Source of the DNA: Pseudonocardiales bacterium
GTDB taxonomy: Bacteria; Actinomycetota; Actinomycetes; Mycobacteriales; QHCD01
Direction: 5' to 3'
NCBI GenBank assembly: GCA_003244255.1
Contig: QHCD01000031.1
Coordinates: forward strand, 1-64,000
Length of the DNA: 64,000 nucleotides
The notes under the pieces are model-generated. The model searched no databases. It was not told the DNA's origin and worked only from the letters and a program-made list of their open reading frames with translations. Below, piece after piece: positions 8,565-20,114 of the stretch. Numbering within the stretch: position 1 is the first letter of the stretch; each line of letters opens with the position of its first letter. A program made the position numbers and the translations under genes.

Positions 8565-11500
8565 TCAGCAGCCACTCGCCGGCTGGAGCGAGTAGTTCAC
8601 CGTCGTCGTGGTGCCGCGGGCGATCCTCACCTGCCTGGTCTGCGGCTTGTAGCCGTCCTTCGCGACGATCATCGTCAACGGGTTGTTGCGGACATCGAGC
8701 CACAGGCCGTAGCCGCCGGACTTGTCGGTCTTGAGCGTGAAGCTCTGAGCGAACGAGTCGACCTCGACCGTCGCTCCCGGCAGCGGGGTGGGGTTGCCGG
8801 TGCAGTCCAGAGCGTTCACCGTGCCGGTGACCTTGCCCCAGGTGGCAGGTGGCGTCGCGTTCATCGTCACCGGGACGGGAGCAACGGTGTACGGCGTGTC
8901 CGTCGTGAAGCCCAGCCTGGCAGTGTACGTGCCCGGTTGGGAGACCACGGACAGGTCGCTCGCGTCGAGGGTCACCGTAATCGTCACGCTCTGACCCGGC
9001 GCCACGGTCGCCTGTGCCGGGTCTTCGGAGAGCCAACCGACGTCGGCGTTGCCGCCGCAATCGGTGTAACCCGGCAACTGCTCACTTACCGCGCTGCCGC
9101 TGAAGCCGCCCGTCGATCCGCCGAGCTTGTCGAACCCGCACGCCCCCGCACCGCGGTAGACGCTGTTGTTCGACGCCGGCAGGTCACTCCAGGCGTTCGC
9201 GACAGGGTCGAAGGCGTAGCCCTCGTTGGTGATGGTGCCATCCGGCGCCGCGCCGCCGGAGACCAGCAGCTGGCCGTTGGCAGCCAGGTAGGCCGAAGCC
9301 CACAGGCCGGCCGGCAGGTCAGCGTCCTTTGTCCAGCTGTCGGCACCCGGGTCGTAGGTGTACGTGCCCGTGCTGCCGACAGAGGTGTTCGGGTCGACAC
9401 CGCCGGCGCAGACCAGCTGGCCGTCGATGCCGCCACAGGACAGGAACGCGACGGCGTCGGGATAGTCGGCGATCTGCGTCCACGAATCCGACGACGGATC
9501 GTAGGCGTAGGCGCTCTTCGACGCCGCCGTGCAGTCGCCCGATCCGCAGCCGGCAACGACGTACAGCCTGCCGTTCAGCACGGCCGAACCCGGCGCCCAC
9601 ACGGCCGCTGGGATCGCCGCGCCTGCCGACCAGGCATCCGAGGACGGGTCGTAGATCTGGGTGTTGGTGACGACGTCGGCGCCGACGCCCGTTGCGACGA
9701 TGAGCTTGCCGTTGATGAAGCCGATGCCGGGCTCTTGGACGGCGGTAGGCAGGTCGGCGATGGGCGACCAGGCCTGGGTGGACGGGTCGTAGACGTTCGA
9801 GGCCGCGGTCGGCCCCAGGCCGGCCTCGGTGCCACCGACGACATAGACCTTGCCGTCGTCACCGGCAGCGGCCTTGTCATCGAGGATCGGCGTCGGGTAG
9901 TCGGGCAGGTTGACCCACGGAGCGTCCGCCGGAGCGGCCGAGCCGTACGGCTTCGCCTTCGCCCCGGCGCTGCCCGCCGGCAGCCGGGCACGCAGCGACA
10001 GCGTTGCCTTGATGCGCGCAACCGCCGGTCCGGTGGCAACACCGTGCTGACCCAGCAGGGTGAAGCCGCCGGGCTGCTCGGTCACCTTCACGTTCGCCGG
10101 CGCGGTGCCGGTGTTGGTGAGGGTGAGGTTCGCCGTGGCGGTTCGGCCCATCTTGACCGTCTGCGTGATGGCGCCCGGCGTGACCGCGAGACGGCCGGCG
10201 CCCAGGGTGAACCTGGCCGGCGTCACGTAGTCGGTCTGCACGTTCACGCGCTTGACCTGGCTCGCGTAGCCGCCGTGCGAAGCGACGAACCTGTGCCCAC
10301 CGGTGAGCGAGGAGAACAGGTGGTAGAAGCCGTCCCCCAGCGCCTTGTCGTTCGGAGTCGCGACGCTGACGGTGGTCTGCGCCGGCTTCTCGACACTGGC
10401 CACGGTCGCACCGTTGACGCCCTGGTTGGTGTTGGCGTCGACAACCCGGCCGACAACCAGACCCCCGTGCGTCTTGACACACGATGCGGTGCCGACGAAG
10501 ACGTTGTCGAGCTCCCAGTACTCACCCCAGGTCGCGGTGAAGTGGAACCGGATCTGCACGGCCGACTTGTTGGCCGCGACCGAGGAGATGTCCACCTGCT
10601 GGGGGCCGGTGACGGAGTCCGTCGTCTGCTCCCAGACGGTTTTCCAGGTCGCTCCGCCGTCGGTGGTGACGTCGATGTCGCCGACCTGTCCGAAGAAGCC
10701 GTAGTAGTAGGTGTCGAAGTAGATCTGCGGCGAGGACTGCGCCGACAGGTCGATGACCGGGGTGATCAGCGACGTGTCCTGCGAGTTGCCGATACCCAGG
10801 TAGTCGCTGTCGACGATGGCGAAGTTGCCGTCACCGCCAGTCTGGTTGCCGCGCGCGCCCGGGTCGTCGAACTCCCAGCCGCCGACCGAATCGGGCGTGT
10901 TCGACACCGTCCAGCCGGCCGGCGGAGCGTTGGCGTCGTCGAAGGTGACCGGGCCGAGACCCCTGTAGTTGGTCTGGTATCCCGCGGCACTGCAGCTGCT
11001 CTTGTCGACCCTCAGCGCGACGTCCTTGTGGGTGTCGCCCCTACCGACGCGGACCGTCACATCGGCCGGGTTGTAGCCGGTGTACTGCGACTCCACGTGC
11101 AGCGAATAGGTTGCGCTCGCCGGCACCTCGACGCTGTACCGGCCGGTGAACGGGCTGGTGTAGATCGGGGCCAGCGGGGTGCCGTTGACCGTGATCTTCG
11201 CGTACAGCGGCCAACCGTGACCGGAACCGTCGGTCACGGAGCCGGTCAGCGTGACCCTGGGCGCCGGCGCCAGCGCGAAGTCGGCCGTCGTCGTGTTGCC
11301 GTCGGTGACGACGACGCCCGACCTGGTCGCCGAGCCGTACCCGAAGGCCGACGCCGTGACGTCGTAGCTGCCGGTGGGTACGGACAGGTCATACGTCCCG
11401 TCCGCAGCGGTCGTCGCCGTGGCGTCGCCCGCCGTGACGGTCGCCCCCGCGATCGGCTGGTTGCTTGCGCTGTCGGTCACCGTGCCGGCGATGTCGCCGC

Positions 11501-12818
11501 GCGGGCCGGGCGGGGCGAAGGACAGCGTGCCGTTCGGCGTCCCCAGCCCGGTCGGGCCGTCGTAGCCGGTGCCCGCGGTGCAGAGGTAGTCCGGCGAACA
11601 GGTGCCGTCGTTGCCCTCGGTCACGTCGTTGAGACCGGTCGGCGTCGCGTACGGGTAGGAGTTCGGGAAGTCACTCGCACCGGGCTTTCCGGCGAGCGCG
11701 TACACACCGGCGATCACCGGCGAGGCAACGCTGGTGCCCCCGTACTGGCCCCACCCGGTGTTGCCGTTCGCCGTGTCGTAGACGGCGACGCCGGTCAACG
11801 GGTCGGCGTCAGCCGAGACGTCGGCAACGGTCCGGTTGGCACAACCGGTGTCGGTCTGGAAGGCCGGCTTCGGTTCGTAGTCCGAGCAACCGCTCCCCGG
11901 TGCGCCGTAGGAGTTGTTCCACACCGTCTCGCCCCAGCCACGTGGGCTGGAGTCGCGGACCAGCGAGGTGCCGCCTACGCTCGTGACCCACGGGGATGCC
12001 GCTGGGTACTCGACGCCGTAGCCGCCGTCGCCGGAACTCGCCGTGATGACGACGCCCTGGTGCTTGTAGTACTGGGTGTCGGAGGCGAGCTCGCTCGGGT
12101 CTTCGCTGCCCCCGTAGGAGTTGGACACGAACAGCGCGCCCTGGGCGACGGCCTGGTTGACGCTGGCGCCGAGGTTGTCCAGCGAGTTGTCGGTGGCCTC
12201 GACGAGCACGATGTGGCACGACGGGCAGATGGCTGACGCCATGTCGAGGTCGAGGGAGATCTCACCGGTCCAGTCGTCGCCGGGTGGCGGCGGGGGTGGG
12301 TAGTTGCTGCTGCCGTCCTGCGCGACCTTCTTGAAGCAGCCGTTGGCCGTGCTGCACGCCGGCAGGCCGTACTGCTGCCGGTACACGGCAAGGTCGGCCT
12401 CGGCGTTGACGTCGTCGAACGCGTCGACGATGCCGATCGTCTCAGCCGAGCTGCCGGTACTGGTCAGGTTGTAGGCCTCGGTCAGGTCGGTCGGGCCGTA
12501 GCCGGCCGGCGTGTCGTTCGGCGCGACACCCTTGTGCGTGCGGACGCCGGTGAGCGCCAGCGAGAGGCATCGGGCCTTGCCCACCCTGGCGGTGGCACAC
12601 AGGTGGCGGATGCCGTTCGCCGTGCCGGCGCCGTTGGTTGGCTTCGGCGCGGCCGGTGCCGGGGCCGGCTTCTTCGCCGTTCCCACGGCACGCGACGGTG
12701 TACCCGCGGCTGCCGTTCCCTGCGGCCCGACTCCCTGCAAACCGAGCCCGAGCAGTACGACGGTTGCCAGCACCGTCGTCGCTGCGACCAGCCGATGCCA
12801 CCGCGCCGCTCGTTGCAT
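8565..12818 (-). CDS. Secreted sedolisin-like (S53) peptidase with carboxypeptidase-regulatory-like domains and Kelch repeats
   Basis: A 1417-residue exported protein. A signal peptide spans about residues 1-38. The catalytic domain spans about 105-435. Glu186 and Asp190 in GEISLDLD have the four-residue spacing of sedolisins, Asp264 in SSGDGGYG is the oxyanion acid, and Ser363 in YGGTSVASP is the nucleophile. The typical GYDGPTGLGTPNG motif closes the domain. Downstream are carboxypeptidase-regulatory-like beta domains (near 440-600 and 790-860), a jellyroll-like module near 620-780 (GGWEFDDPGARG), and a Kelch-like propeller from about 1010 to 1240 with repeats such as VYDPSTQAWSPIADLP. A final regulatory-like domain ends in cysteine. 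An N-terminal propeptide region has only two cysteines and is short for the family. Probably an extracellular, acid-active protease that binds a surface or polymer. Confidence 0.87.
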   Translation of the reverse strand: MQRAARWHRLVAATTVLATVVLLGLGLQGVGPQGTAAAGTPSRAVGTAKKPAPAPAAPKPTNGAGTANGIRHLCATARVGKARCLSLALTGVRTHKGVAPNDTPAGYGPTDLTEAYNLTSTGSSAETIGIVDAFDDVNAEADLAVYRQQYGLPACSTANGCFKKVAQDGSSNYPPPPPPGDDWTGEISLDLDMASAICPSCHIVLVEATDNSLDNLGASVNQAVAQGALFVSNSYGGSEDPSELASDTQYYKHQGVVITASSGDGGYGVEYPAASPWVTSVGGTSLVRDSSPRGWGETVWNNSYGAPGSGCSDYEPKPAFQTDTGCANRTVADVSADADPLTGVAVYDTANGNTGWGQYGGTSVASPVIAGVYALAGKPGASDFPNSYPYATPTGLNDVTEGNDGTCSPDYLCTAGTGYDGPTGLGTPNGTLSFAPPGPRGDIAGTVTDSASNQPIAGATVTAGDATATTAADGTYDLSVPTGSYDVTASAFGYGSATRSGVVVTDGNTTTADFALAPAPRVTLTGSVTDGSGHGWPLYAKITVNGTPLAPIYTSPFTGRYSVEVPASATYSLHVESQYTGYNPADVTVRVGRGDTHKDVALRVDKSSCSAAGYQTNYRGLGPVTFDDANAPPAGWTVSNTPDSVGGWEFDDPGARGNQTGGDGNFAIVDSDYLGIGNSQDTSLITPVIDLSAQSSPQIYFDTYYYGFFGQVGDIDVTTDGGATWKTVWEQTTDSVTGPQQVDISSVAANKSAVQIRFHFTATWGEYWELDNVFVGTASCVKTHGGLVVGRVVDANTNQGVNGATVASVEKPAQTTVSVATPNDKALGDGFYHLFSSLTGGHRFVASHGGYASQVKRVNVQTDYVTPARFTLGAGRLAVTPGAITQTVKMGRTATANLTLTNTGTAPANVKVTEQPGGFTLLGQHGVATGPAVARIKATLSLRARLPAGSAGAKAKPYGSAAPADAPWVNLPDYPTPILDDKAAAGDDGKVYVVGGTEAGLGPTAASNVYDPSTQAWSPIADLPTAVQEPGIGFINGKLIVATGVGADVVTNTQIYDPSSDAWSAGAAIPAAVWAPGSAVLNGRLYVVAGCGSGDCTAASKSAYAYDPSSDSWTQIADYPDAVAFLSCGGIDGQLVCAGGVDPNTSVGSTGTYTYDPGADSWTKDADLPAGLWASAYLAANGQLLVSGGAAPDGTITNEGYAFDPVANAWSDLPASNNSVYRGAGACGFDKLGGSTGGFSGSAVSEQLPGYTDCGGNADVGWLSEDPAQATVAPGQSVTITVTLDASDLSVVSQPGTYTARLGFTTDTPYTVAPVPVTMNATPPATWGKVTGTVNALDCTGNPTPLPGATVEVDSFAQSFTLKTDKSGGYGLWLDVRNNPLTMIVAKDGYKPQTRQVRIARGTTTTVNYSLQPASGC

Positions 12819-12941
12819 GAGACCTCCACCCGTCGGGTGCCGTCCGATACGCAGACCGCACCGACCCCGGTGCTGTGGGAAGCAATGGTCTGGCCCAATC
12901 GGCGCAGCGCGACTGCCCTCCGGCGAGCAGACGCCAGCGCG

Positions 12942-12971
12942 AGGCTAGGGCAACCACACGTTGTCGAGCAA
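12942..12971 (-). promoter_or_regulatory. Candidate promoter of the sedolisin gene
   Basis: On the minus strand TTGCTC (12966-12971) and TAGCCT (12942-12947) are separated by 18 bases, giving a leader of roughly 115 bases before the ATG at 12818. Sequence similarity only. Confidence 0.3.
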
Positions 12972-13159
12972 GGTGCGACGTAGCGGTCACGTGGGCCGTC
13001 GGCCGTCGGTTGACGGGCAACGCGGTGATCGGCGCTGGGGCAGCCGGTGGCGGTGACCGCCCGCAACGTGGCCCAACCTGCCCGCGAGGCGAGGCGGACC
13101 CGCCGCGCACGGCTCAGGATCCGGCCGTGCCGCGCATAACCGGCGTAATCGGACCGAGC

Positions 13160-13188
13160 TGGACATTTCGCGCCGCCCGGCCTAGGCT
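13160..13188 (+). promoter_or_regulatory. Candidate promoter of the type VII substrate locus
   Basis: TGGACA (13160-13165), 17 bases, then TAGGCT (13183-13188). A strong ribosome-binding site GGGGAGG at 13219-13225 precedes the ATG at 13233 by 7 bases. The four genes that follow are in one direction with small gaps, so this may drive the whole locus. Confidence 0.45.
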
Positions 13189-13232
13189 GCGGAACGAGCA
13201 CTGACTGGGCACCGGCTCGGGGAGGCGACGGC

Positions 13233-14042
13233 ATGGCAACCATCGAGGTCGACGTCACCGCGCTGGCGGCCATGGGCAAGTCGCTATCGAGCATCCGGGG
13301 CGACTTCGACCACGTCGCCGCAACCGTCACCGCCGCGACCGACTACATCGGCAACCCGGGCATCGATACCGCACTCACCGCGTTCGCGACCAACTGGACC
13401 GACAAGCGCGCCGTCATCTCCCACCTAATGGACCAGACCTCGGTGATGGCCACCAAGGCGGCAGTGGCGTACAAGCAGGCCGACGACGGCACCAAGCGGA
13501 ACGTCGACCGGGCAGCCGGCGGCGGGTCCGGCGGCGCTGGGTCGGCGGGCGGAGCGGCCGCCGGCGGCGGCAGCGGTGCTGCCGGCGCGGGCGGCAGCGG
13601 TGCTGCCGGCTCGGGCGGCGGCGGTGCTGCCGGCGTGGGCGGCGGCGGGTCGAGCTGGAGCGGCGCGGGCGGCGCCAGCGGGGGATACAACAGCGCCGGA
13701 TACGGCAGCGGTGCGAGCTACGGCGCAGGCGGCGGGACCGGCCCCGGCGCGGGTGCGACGTCGGGATCTGCCCCCGCGGCCGGGGCGAGCGCCAGCGCGA
13801 CCGGATCCGCGCCGCCACCGACTGTCGACGGCTCGCTGCAGGATTCCGGCGCCATCGGCATGACGGCGCAGGCGACCGGCCACCCGAGCGACGCCGCCGG
13901 CCAGGGCGGCGGCGGGGGCATGAGCAAGACCGAGATGGCCGCTCCGGCCGGTCTACTGGGAGCGGCCGGTGCGGCCGCGTGGGCCGCCCAGCGCAAGAAG
14001 AGCACGTCGGGTGAGGAGCCGGACGATGACGACGAGCTGTAG
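13233..14042 (+). CDS. Type VII secretion (ESX) substrate-like protein with glycine-rich tail
   Basis: A 269-residue protein. Residues 1-90 look like an EspC/WXG100-type helical hairpin: a start of MATIEVDVTALAAMG, Trp55 in the turn region, and AYKQADDG, where Tyr80 to Asp84 fits the YxxxD/E secretion signal of type VII substrates. Residues 93-175 are almost pure Gly/Ala/Ser repeats. The end has a hydrophobic patch (PAGLLGAAGAAAWAA) followed by a basic and then acidic tail (EEPDDDDEL). No ESX machinery gene (EccB, EccC, EccD, MycP) is in the window. Likely secreted together with the next gene's product as a partner. Role unknown. Confidence 0.7.
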   Translation: MATIEVDVTALAAMGKSLSSIRGDFDHVAATVTAATDYIGNPGIDTALTAFATNWTDKRAVISHLMDQTSVMATKAAVAYKQADDGTKRNVDRAAGGGSGGAGSAGGAAAGGGSGAAGAGGSGAAGSGGGGAAGVGGGGSSWSGAGGASGGYNSAGYGSGASYGAGGGTGPGAGATSGSAPAAGASASATGSAPPPTVDGSLQDSGAIGMTAQATGHPSDAAGQGGGGGMSKTEMAAPAGLLGAAGAAAWAAQRKKSTSGEEPDDDDEL

Positions 14043-14075
14043 CCCGCGCTCCCCCGCTCGCAGGGATGTGAGGCG

Positions 14076-15413
14076 ATGATGCAGACGGGACCGGTCCGGC
14101 CGGGGATAAGCCTCCCCAGCCTGCCCGAGTGGCTGGCGAGTGACGAGCTCGCCGCCGAGGCACCCGAGCACTGGCCGGCGCGTGTACCGGGCGATCCCGA
14201 CCGCGTGCAGCAGCTGGTGACCCGGCTCGGCAGGACCGCGAGCGGGCTGGACCAGCAGCACCAGCGGCTGTCCGCGATCAAGACCGAGACGTTCTGGAAG
14301 GGCGACGCCGCAGCGGTTTTCGATCGCCACAAGAACGAGCTGAACCCACTGCTCGCCAAGGTCGACACGCGGTACCAGGGCACCGTCGCCGCGTTGAAGC
14401 AGTTCCAGCCCGAGCTCGCCCAGGCCCAGCAGTGGGCCAAGCAGGCCGCGCGCGACGGCACCGAGGCTCTCGCCGAGATCCGGACTCTGCAGGCGGCTGC
14501 GATCTCCGCGCCGCCAGCTGGTGCGGCGCCGCCGACGGCGCCGATCGAACGGCCGGGCGAGGGGCTCGCAGCGGGCGGGTCCACGGTCGACGGCGCACGC
14601 GCCCGGCCCGGCCTGACGTCGCCACCGGTCTTTACCGGCACGCCCACGGCGCCGTACCCGGTCGAGGGTCCGCCGATGCGGGGCGCACCGGTGCATCCGC
14701 TCCAGCCGGTGAATCCGCGGCAGCCGGTGAACCCGGGACTGCCGGTGAATCCGGGGCAGCCGCAATCACCCGCCCTGCAGGCCGCGTACGAGCGGTTCGC
14801 CGGAGCGATGGGCCTGATGCACCGCGCGATGACCAGCTACGGCGACGCGAGCAAGCGGTGCGCGAACGCCATCAACAAGGCCAGCCACGACGACCTCGTC
14901 GACTCCTCGGCCTACCGGAGCGACTTCGCCAAGCTGAAGCACGAGCTGGTGGCGTCGCTCGGGGCGGCCTCGCCGCAGCTGCGGGCCCAGGCAGCCACGC
15001 TCACCAGCGTCACCGGCCTGCTGGCCTGGGTGCCGATGGCCGCGGCGATGGCCGGCCGGTCCGATCCGGCTCTCGCCAAGACGCTCGCCTCGGACGTCGC
15101 CGGGTGGAAGAACGACCGCACCGGCGGCACCACCGTCGTCGATGACTTCCTGAAGGTCATGGGGTCGAGCACCCAGCGGGTGGGCGGTCTGGCGACGCCG
15201 ATGATGCGGGCGGACTCGGCCGGTGCGCCCGTGCCGCGGCTGGCCGCCGGGGCGATAACCGACGGCCCCGCATTCGCCGGCGTCTCGGGCCCGGATGCCG
15301 CCCGCAGCCTGGAGACGCAGCTGCCCTCGGTCCCCGGATTGCCGGTCGCCGGGTCGGCCGCGCCCTCGGCCGTCGTCACGCACGTCGTGTCGCTGGCTCC
15401 GGTGGGTGGCTGA
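14076..15413 (+). CDS. WXG-motif protein, putative type VII secretion substrate or effector
   Basis: A 445-residue protein. Residues 40-140 are a long amphipathic helical region with FWKGDAAAVF, so a WXG motif at 74-76, as in the N-terminal secretion domains of large type VII effectors. A proline-rich linker at about 145-230 contains three PVNP hexapeptide repeats (DNA unit of 18 bp at about 14709-14760). Residues 235-330 form a second alanine-rich helical region. The C-terminal third has no recognisable toxin domain. It lies 33 bases after the previous gene and is probably co-transcribed. An ATG at 14079, better spaced from GTGAGG, is an alternative start. Confidence 0.65.
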   Translation: MMQTGPVRPGISLPSLPEWLASDELAAEAPEHWPARVPGDPDRVQQLVTRLGRTASGLDQQHQRLSAIKTETFWKGDAAAVFDRHKNELNPLLAKVDTRYQGTVAALKQFQPELAQAQQWAKQAARDGTEALAEIRTLQAAAISAPPAGAAPPTAPIERPGEGLAAGGSTVDGARARPGLTSPPVFTGTPTAPYPVEGPPMRGAPVHPLQPVNPRQPVNPGLPVNPGQPQSPALQAAYERFAGAMGLMHRAMTSYGDASKRCANAINKASHDDLVDSSAYRSDFAKLKHELVASLGAASPQLRAQAATLTSVTGLLAWVPMAAAMAGRSDPALAKTLASDVAGWKNDRTGGTTVVDDFLKVMGSSTQRVGGLATPMMRADSAGAPVPRLAAGAITDGPAFAGVSGPDAARSLETQLPSVPGLPVAGSAAPSAVVTHVVSLAPVGG

Positions 15414-15472
15414 GCGGTTCCGCGGGGCTATCGTCGTCGGGTCCGGCCGGCCGCTGATCTCTGCGAGGCGTG

Positions 15473-16102
15473 ATGAGCGACGACGCACCGGCGGGGGCTG
15501 TCGTGGCGGCCGGGGCCGCGCCGTCGATCCTGATCGTGACACCCGCTGCGTGGAATCGGCTCGATCTCGATCCGCGCACCCGGGCGGCGAGTCTCGCCGC
15601 ACTGGTGACCGGACGGCTGGGCGACGGCGCCGACATGCTGGCCAGCCGGCGCGAGCTGGTGGCCGCGCTTCGCGGGTTCGCGCGGGACGCCGCGGCGAGC
15701 GGCGCGATCTACGCCGCCATCATGCTGGCTGCGATCGACGGCGTCGCGGTGCAGGCATCGCTAGTCGCGTCGGTGGCCGACATCGCGACAGCACAGCCGG
15801 ATCCCGCCGCATTGACGGCGATGTTGGCAGCCGGTTGCGAACGCACCGACGACCACGAGTCGTCGACGTTGTCCGCCCTCGTGGGCGAGTGCGCGCGACT
15901 CGTCACGGTGATCTCGACACCGATCGACTCCGACCTGGCGATCCCGGCGCTGGTCGCTCAGTACGCCGTCCCGATCCCGCTGACGACCCGCGCGGTCGTG
16001 TTCTCGTTCAGCACGCCGAACGTCGAGGTGCGAGCGTCAATGCTGCGGCTGTTCGACCGCATCGTCGGCGCCGCTCGATGGACCGGCGCGGCGGCATCGT
16101 GA
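15473..16102 (+). CDS. Uncharacterised type VII locus protein, paralog 1
   Basis: A 209-residue protein of no named family. It shares with the next gene a layout of a beta-strand start, an AAWNRLDLDPRTRAASLAAL segment, an alanine-rich helical middle, and an end with VVFSFSTPNVEVRASML and a terminal helix. The alternating strands and helices and the ending recall LpqN/PsbP-like folds, but that is only a guess. No signal peptide or membrane segment, so probably cytoplasmic, perhaps a chaperone or immunity-type partner of the secreted proteins. The ATG at 15473 is preferred over the overlapping GTG at 15470. Confidence 0.6.
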   Translation: MSDDAPAGAVVAAGAAPSILIVTPAAWNRLDLDPRTRAASLAALVTGRLGDGADMLASRRELVAALRGFARDAAASGAIYAAIMLAAIDGVAVQASLVASVADIATAQPDPAALTAMLAAGCERTDDHESSTLSALVGECARLVTVISTPIDSDLAIPALVAQYAVPIPLTTRAVVFSFSTPNVEVRASMLRLFDRIVGAARWTGAAAS

Positions 16103-16126
16103 GGCGCCAGCGTTGACGGCGCCGGC

Positions 16127-16729
16127 ATGAGCCCGCCGACGACCCTGCGATCCTGGCGGTTCCGGCTGCCGATACCGCCCGCCGGCTGGCTCGAACTCGA
16201 CCTCGATCCGGCAACCAGGGCGGCGTCGATCGACACCGCGTTCGCTCGCGCCGCCGCCGACGACCCACGCGTGGCGGCCCACCACGAGGACTTCAACCGG
16301 GTGCTCGACCGACTGGCCGCCGACGCCGCGCGCCGGGGTTCGATCGCCGCGTACACCCAGTGGCGGCCGGGATCCGGCGAGCCGCCGCGCTCGTCGCTGT
16401 CCGTGTCGACGGTGGCCGAGGACGGCGACCTCGCAGCGTTGCGGGCGAGCCTGGCCACCCCCCGCGTAACCGACCTCTCCCCGCGCGCCGTCGAGACCGT
16501 GCGGCTGCCCGCCGGTGTGTCGATCCGGGCCCGGGTCTACGCCGTCGGCGGACGCAGTGCCGACCACGGCAACGTCGTCGTCGACGCCGTGCAGTACTGG
16601 ATCCCGATGCCGGGCACCGGGCTGGTCTTCGTCCTTGCCAGCACCACTACCGGGATCGACGACGGCAACGCGGTGGCCGCCCTGGTCGACGCGATGGCCG
16701 ACGCGCTGCTGATCGACGTCGACCGGTAG
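16127..16729 (+). CDS. Uncharacterised type VII locus protein, paralog 2
   Basis: A 200-residue protein, 24 bases after and homologous to the previous one. Matching landmarks are PPAGWLELDLDPATRAASID near the start and GLVFVLASTTTG near residue 165, followed by a terminal helix. It has no cysteines and no export signal. The tandem duplication suggests two related partner proteins, possibly one for each of the two secreted proteins upstream. Function not known. Confidence 0.6.
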   Translation: MSPPTTLRSWRFRLPIPPAGWLELDLDPATRAASIDTAFARAAADDPRVAAHHEDFNRVLDRLAADAARRGSIAAYTQWRPGSGEPPRSSLSVSTVAEDGDLAALRASLATPRVTDLSPRAVETVRLPAGVSIRARVYAVGGRSADHGNVVVDAVQYWIPMPGTGLVFVLASTTTGIDDGNAVAALVDAMADALLIDVDR

Positions 16730-16739
16730 TGGTCTGTGC

Positions 16740-16803
16740 CGCCGAGATCGCAGTTGACCACCCTGAGGACGGCGTGTCGCGGTGGTGAACCGCGATCTCG
16801 GCG
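16740..16803. repeat. Hairpin repeat, family 2 copy A
   Basis: A 64-bp inverted repeat. The arms start CGCCGAGATCGC and end GCGATCTCGGCG and pair over 23 positions with two mismatches around an 18-base loop containing ACGGCGTGTCGC. It is 10 bases after a plus-strand gene and 54 before the stop of the minus-strand pdxH, so it could terminate both. A near-identical copy is at 38901. Confidence 0.9.
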
Positions 16804-16857
16804 GGGGTGGGCGATCGCTCCGCCGCGAACCGGCCGGCGTCGGTCACCGCGGCGGTC

Positions 16858-17529
16858 TCACGGCGAGAGTCGCTCGAGGACGAACCCCGCACCGGTACGC
16901 CGGTAGCGCAGCCGGTCGTGCATCCGGTTCTCGCGTCCGGCCCAGAACTCGACGGTGTCGGGCAGCACTCGGATGCCGCCCCAGAAATCCGGGAGCGGCA
17001 CCTGCGTGTCGTCCGGATACTGCCTCGCCAGCTCGTCGCGACGGCGGTCGAGCCACCCGCGGTCGGGGATCACCGTCGACTGCTCGCTGATGCTCGCGGC
17101 GATCTGCGAACCGTGCGGGCGGGAGTGGAAGTATCGCTCCGACGTCGTCCGGTCGACGCGCTCGGTGCGCCCGCAGACGACAACCTGGCGCTCCATCGCA
17201 TACCAGCCGAAGACGCAGGACACCCGCGGGTTCGCCGCGAGTTCGAGGCCCTTGCGCGAGGAGTAGTTGGTGAAGAACACCAGGCCGTTCTCGTCGTGCG
17301 CCTTCAGCAGGACCGTTCTCGCACTGGGGATGCCGTCGGCGGTGCAGGTGGCCACCACCATGGCGTTCGGCTCGGGGAAGGTAAGGCTCGCGACGGCGTC
17401 GTCGAACCACCGGGTGAACTGCGTGTGCCAGTCGGGGGCGAGGTCGGCTTCGAGCAGGGGGGTTCGACCGTAGGAGACGCGCAGCTCCGCAACATCGGCC
17501 CGCCCGGGCCCGGTCGTTCGGCCGTTCAC
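16858..17529 (-). CDS. pdxH: Pyridoxamine/pyridoxine 5'-phosphate oxidase
   Basis: A 223-residue FMN enzyme that makes pyridoxal 5'-phosphate. The N-terminal substrate-contact motif is ELRVSYGRTPLLEADL, the FMN site includes GIPSARTVLLKAHDENGLVF and NYSSRKGLELAANP, and the C-terminal signature is DTVEFWAGRENRMHDRL. The GTG at 17529 starts VNGRTTGP and has GAGAGGGGG upstream; longer frames would add an unrelated extension. Divergent from citrate synthase. The product PLP is the cofactor of SerC encoded close by. Confidence 0.95.
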   Translation of the reverse strand: MNGRTTGPGRADVAELRVSYGRTPLLEADLAPDWHTQFTRWFDDAVASLTFPEPNAMVVATCTADGIPSARTVLLKAHDENGLVFFTNYSSRKGLELAANPRVSCVFGWYAMERQVVVCGRTERVDRTTSERYFHSRPHGSQIAASISEQSTVIPDRGWLDRRRDELARQYPDDTQVPLPDFWGGIRVLPDTVEFWAGRENRMHDRLRYRRTGAGFVLERLSP

Positions 17530-17732
17530 CGGCGCCCCCTCTCGCCTGGCATGGTCGCACCGGCATGGTCGCATACGTACGCCCGCGCGGGGTGCACGGA
17601 TGATCGGGGTGGGCAGGATCACAGACCGTGTCACCGGGTCCGCGATTTCGATGGGCTCAAGACGCGCTGTAGCGTCCGGTACAACAACGTCATCACCTCC
17701 GCCGGATACGTGACGACGAAGGGAACGGGCTC

Positions 17733-20002
<2,270 letters not shown>

Positions 20003-20114
20003 CGCCGCAGGCCCGCCGCCTGGCGCGCCGGGTGCCGACGCGCCGCCCGCTGCCGTAGGGTCGGTCGAAAGCAGGAACGGCCAGCTCGACTGCGCCGCCT
20101 CGATTGGGGGCCGG

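Larger units (their letters stand above)
12819..13232. other. Divergent intergenic region between the peptidase and the type VII substrate locus
   Basis: This 414-base gap holds no convincing gene. It contains a candidate promoter for each flanking gene, annotated separately, and no repeat shared with the rest of the window. Confidence 0.6.

Noticed and set aside
8937..12236. A 1099-residue open frame on the plus strand opposite the sedolisin gene, and many similar long frames opposite other genes
   Set aside because: These are antisense frames kept open by high GC codon bias; their composition is Arg/Ala/Gly-rich with no domains, and the opposite strand encodes a clear protein.
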